Shown here one piece after another: positions 61,489 to 64,000 of a DNA stretch of 64,000 bases (positions within the stretch are counted from its first letter, which is position 1; each line of letters begins with the position of its first letter). The stretch is taken from NCBI GenBank assembly GCA_029204225.1, contig CM055095.1, positions 56,582,728-56,646,727 of the forward strand, in the 5' to 3' direction. The translations under genes and the position numbers were made by a program. The stretch is from Diphasiastrum complanatum. Lineage: Eukaryota > Streptophyta > Lycopodiopsida > Lycopodiales > Lycopodiaceae. Under the pieces are notes generated by a model. The model saw nothing but the letters and a program-made list of their open reading frames with translations, was not told the origin of the DNA and made no database searches.

Positions 61489-63235
61489 ATGGCAACGCAT
61501 TTTGCATTTTATAATGATCATCAGCCGTTACTTTATTTAGTAAACAAGACATGTAATAGGGGGCATATTGCAAGATGGCTACTTTTATTGATAGAATTTG
61601 ATTTTCGAGTTGTGGTTCAAAAAGGTAAACATCATTATTTTGCCGACCATGTTTCAAGAATTGAATCAGCACCAATTAATACTAAAGTGGATGATGAACT
61701 ACCAGATGCTGCGTTGTTCTATATTGAAGCACTACTTGTGAAAATTGTCAACATTTCCTAGCTAGTTTGAGGCCTAAATTGGCAATTTTTGTACATAGTT
61801 TTGGATCTAACCTTCACAAGTGTGAAAGAGGCCTATTAGCTTTTATTTTAGTATACATTTCATATTGAAGAAGTCTCAAACTTCAGGACCTTCGAAATGA
61901 CACCAAGATCATGTTATTTGGACATATAGGCCAAAATTGGCTATTTTAGGCTACTGGTGCCCTAAAATTGGGTCCTAAGTTCTAGAGAGAGGAGAGAGAG
62001 TCATCTCTCTCACCTATATTAGGCTGAAATTCATGGAGAATAGCTTGGAGAAACTTATTGTATGGTTGAGAGAGATCAATAGATTATTGTCACAGTTTCT
62101 TCCTCCATTGAGAGCATTGCTTTGTGTATTGTCTTCAAGCTTTTGTGTATGATCTTAAAAGGTTTCCAAAAGTGGTAGGCTGCTGTTGGGAGTCCTGTTT
62201 ACTGCTATTTTTGGCTACCATCAGTACCTTTTATTAGTTTCTTTTGTCTCTTGAATGCTTTGTCAAGTTCATGTGTATCAAAGGTAGCATTAGGATGCTT
62301 TGCCATTTCTAGCTTTTGTAGCTTGTTGTGCAAAGATCTTAGCCAAGTATTTTGGGAGTTTGGATCCATTCAAGATCCACTTTGTTCACAATACCTGAGT
62401 GGGCATCTGATATTGTTGAATATCTGATGCTAGGCCATCGAGGAATGGATGATGTTTTGAGAAGATGTGTTTTGCCGCATGAAGTACATGAACTAATTAT
62501 GTTCTCGCATGATGGAATGAGCGGAGGACATTTTTCAACAGATATCATTGTTCACAAACTTTTGCAATCACAATGTTGGTGGCCTACACTTCATAAAGGT
62601 ACAAAAAATTATATTCAGTCATGTGATGTTTGTCAATGAGCATGTCGTCCTATGAAGCAAAATTATGAACCTTTGCATCCGATCTTATTGCAAGTACCGT
62701 TCGAGAAATGGGGCCTTGACTACGTTGGTCCTATTCATCCTATGGCAAGAGGATCTCAGGCCAGATACATCATCGTAGCAACAGATTATATGACCAAGTG
62801 GGTTGAAGTGAAAGTAGTCCGAGTTGCAGATGCGAAATCTACGGTTAAGTTTCCGTATGAGCACATTATTGTTAGGTTTGGATGTCCTATCGAGATCGTA
62901 AGTGATCATGGAACACACTTTGTGAATAAAACGATATAGTGTCTGTTGGAAGACTTTTTCATTATTCATCGGTTTAGTACTCCATATTATCCGAGGGGCA
63001 ATGGTCAAGCTGAATCTTCCAAACATTATGACAAAAATGGTGGAAGCAAGTCATTCTGGGAACATAAATTGCATGCAACATTATGGCCATTCTGAATAGC
63101 TTACAAAGGTAGTACAAATCAAAGGCCATTCGAGCTTGTCTACGGTCAAGATGCATTTATGTCGATTGAATTATTGATAGCATCCTTATGCATAGCAGCA
63201 ATGGAACGATTGGATGATGCAAAATTCTTACAATT
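61489..63235 (+). pseudogene. Ty3/gypsy pol remnant (RNase H and integrase)
   Basis: 61489-61761 encodes the RNase H end (FAFYNDHQPLLYLVNK, IARWLLLLIEFDFRVV, KHHYFADHVSRIE). 62352-62939 encodes the integrase finger (HDGMSGGHFS, CDVCQ) and the catalytic core (WGLDYVGPIHPMARGS, IIVATDYMTKWVEV, IVSDHGTHF). About 62960-63235 continues with STPYYPRGNGQAE in broken frames. Stops occur after CDVCQ and after VNKTI. The NGQAE and ATDYMTKW wording fits the Tat/Athila-like or RIRE2-like gypsy groups. Confidence 0.85.
61770..62335 (+). other. About 560 bp between RNase H and integrase of the gypsy remnant
   Basis: Non-coding stretch with AGAGAGAGGAGAGAGAGTCA and a T-rich end. It could be a solo LTR or other insertion, or an unusually long decayed linker. 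I could not find target duplications. Confidence 0.3.
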
Positions 63236-63239
63236 GCAC

Positions 63240-64000
63240 CCTTCGGCGACCTGACAAATGGATTCAAAATGCCAAAATTAGGTTGGACATAGGTTCAGAT
63301 TCTGAAATTTTTTGTTATCTACAATACTTAGGCGAATGATGAACCTTCGCCAAATCTTCAGATTCTTCGTTTGATCACTTTTGATATTCAGAAACCTTTG
63401 TGAGATTTCTGGAAGCTATTTTCACAGTACTGAGCATGTTTGCAAATTTTTGTCCAGGACTGAACAGCCAAACTCGTACTTTGTCTAATGGACCCTCCAA
63501 ATCAGCCTATAGGGCTGAATTCGATTTCATTTCTCACTTGTGCTAGTGAAGCTCTTGCCAAATTTTCCAGCAACCAAAACTTTTCAAAAAAATTTCCAGC
63601 CTTCTGATACACTCTTGCACTATTTCTTTTCAGTATTTGCCTACCCTCATCATGTCCTTTATCAATACTTCGCAGTCTCCGCATTATGTAACTCATCGTG
63701 ATGTTCCAACCCAAACGGACATCATGGTATCCTAGCACAAGCATGGTGGCTCAATGGATGAACCGTGCCAAGTCTCTACTCATGGCAATGGGATCAACGA
63801 ACGCGCCTTTTCGAGTAAAATAAACATGAAATTTATAACTTTTGCCTTTAGCACCTGGACTGAGGAGAAGTCAAAATTTTACATCACCTACTAGAGGACT
63901 ACACACAAGGTGCACATACTGAAGCCGCCCTTGAAGCCATACACATATCTTCAGGCACCCAGTCCTCACTGAACCACAAACATGCCAAGACCATCATCAA
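63240..64000. other. Right end, nothing recognised
   Basis: No conserved coding block. Short frames such as the one on the minus strand at 63502-63744 have no motif. Confidence 0.4.

Overview
The window is nuclear DNA of a land plant. It is dominated by one long, split, minus-strand gene for a kinesin of the KAC/KCA branch of the KIN-14 family. This family is known in land plants for actin-based chloroplast positioning. I rebuilt 23 coding exons from 53849 down to 5282. Every junction keeps the reading frame, and the model gives 1,360 codons plus a stop, against roughly 1,270 for the Arabidopsis proteins (from memory). The huge introns, the retroelement load and a LINE unlike the usual angiosperm L1 type suggest a large-genome, seed-free vascular plant, most likely a fern. 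That placement is an inference.

Layout. 1-5.3 kb: downstream flank with a degraded LTR-element edge (tRNA-Asp-like primer site), a cluster of GAGTAAT motifs and small tandem duplications. 5.3-53.8 kb: the kinesin gene. Intron 9 (16.2 kb) holds a chain of plus-strand LINE copies (25.05-33.8 kb) and a full-length minus-strand Ty3/gypsy chromovirus (34053-40277, perfect 5-bp target duplication ATAAT). Intron 12 (5.7 kb) holds pieces of two LTR elements and a hairpin-like island of ten GGTACC sites. Intron 18 (5.6 kb) holds a gypsy remnant, a GT microsatellite and two tandem duplications. Introns 1, 5, 6 and 7 hold further LINE pieces, a tRNA-like SINE head and a small inverted-repeat element. 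53.9-56.5 kb: probable leader and promoter area, then a three-copy 183-bp tandem repeat and a duplicated 127-bp unit. 56.5-61.4 kb: AT-rich DNA in which I recognise nothing. 61.5-63.2 kb: remnant of another gypsy element (RNase H and integrase).

The most unusual system is the LINE family. Its copies end in long (TC)n tracts instead of poly(A). In five cases out of five, the DNA just after a (TC)n tract begins another retroelement-like segment, as if new copies are primed at the TC tail of older ones or in TC microsatellites. The most complete copy (25385-30575) carries ORF1 and ORF2 in the same frame, separated by one UAG. The context is CAA-UAG-GAA-CUA, close to the plant-virus readthrough consensus. 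No AUG precedes the endonuclease active-site residues of ORF2, so readthrough or non-AUG reinitiation is a plausible way to make the ORF2 protein.

The kinesin keeps a canonical P-loop (GQTGAGKT), SRSH and a DxAGSER switch II. As I recall them, the Arabidopsis KAC proteins have altered versions of these motifs, so this copy may keep motor ATPase function.
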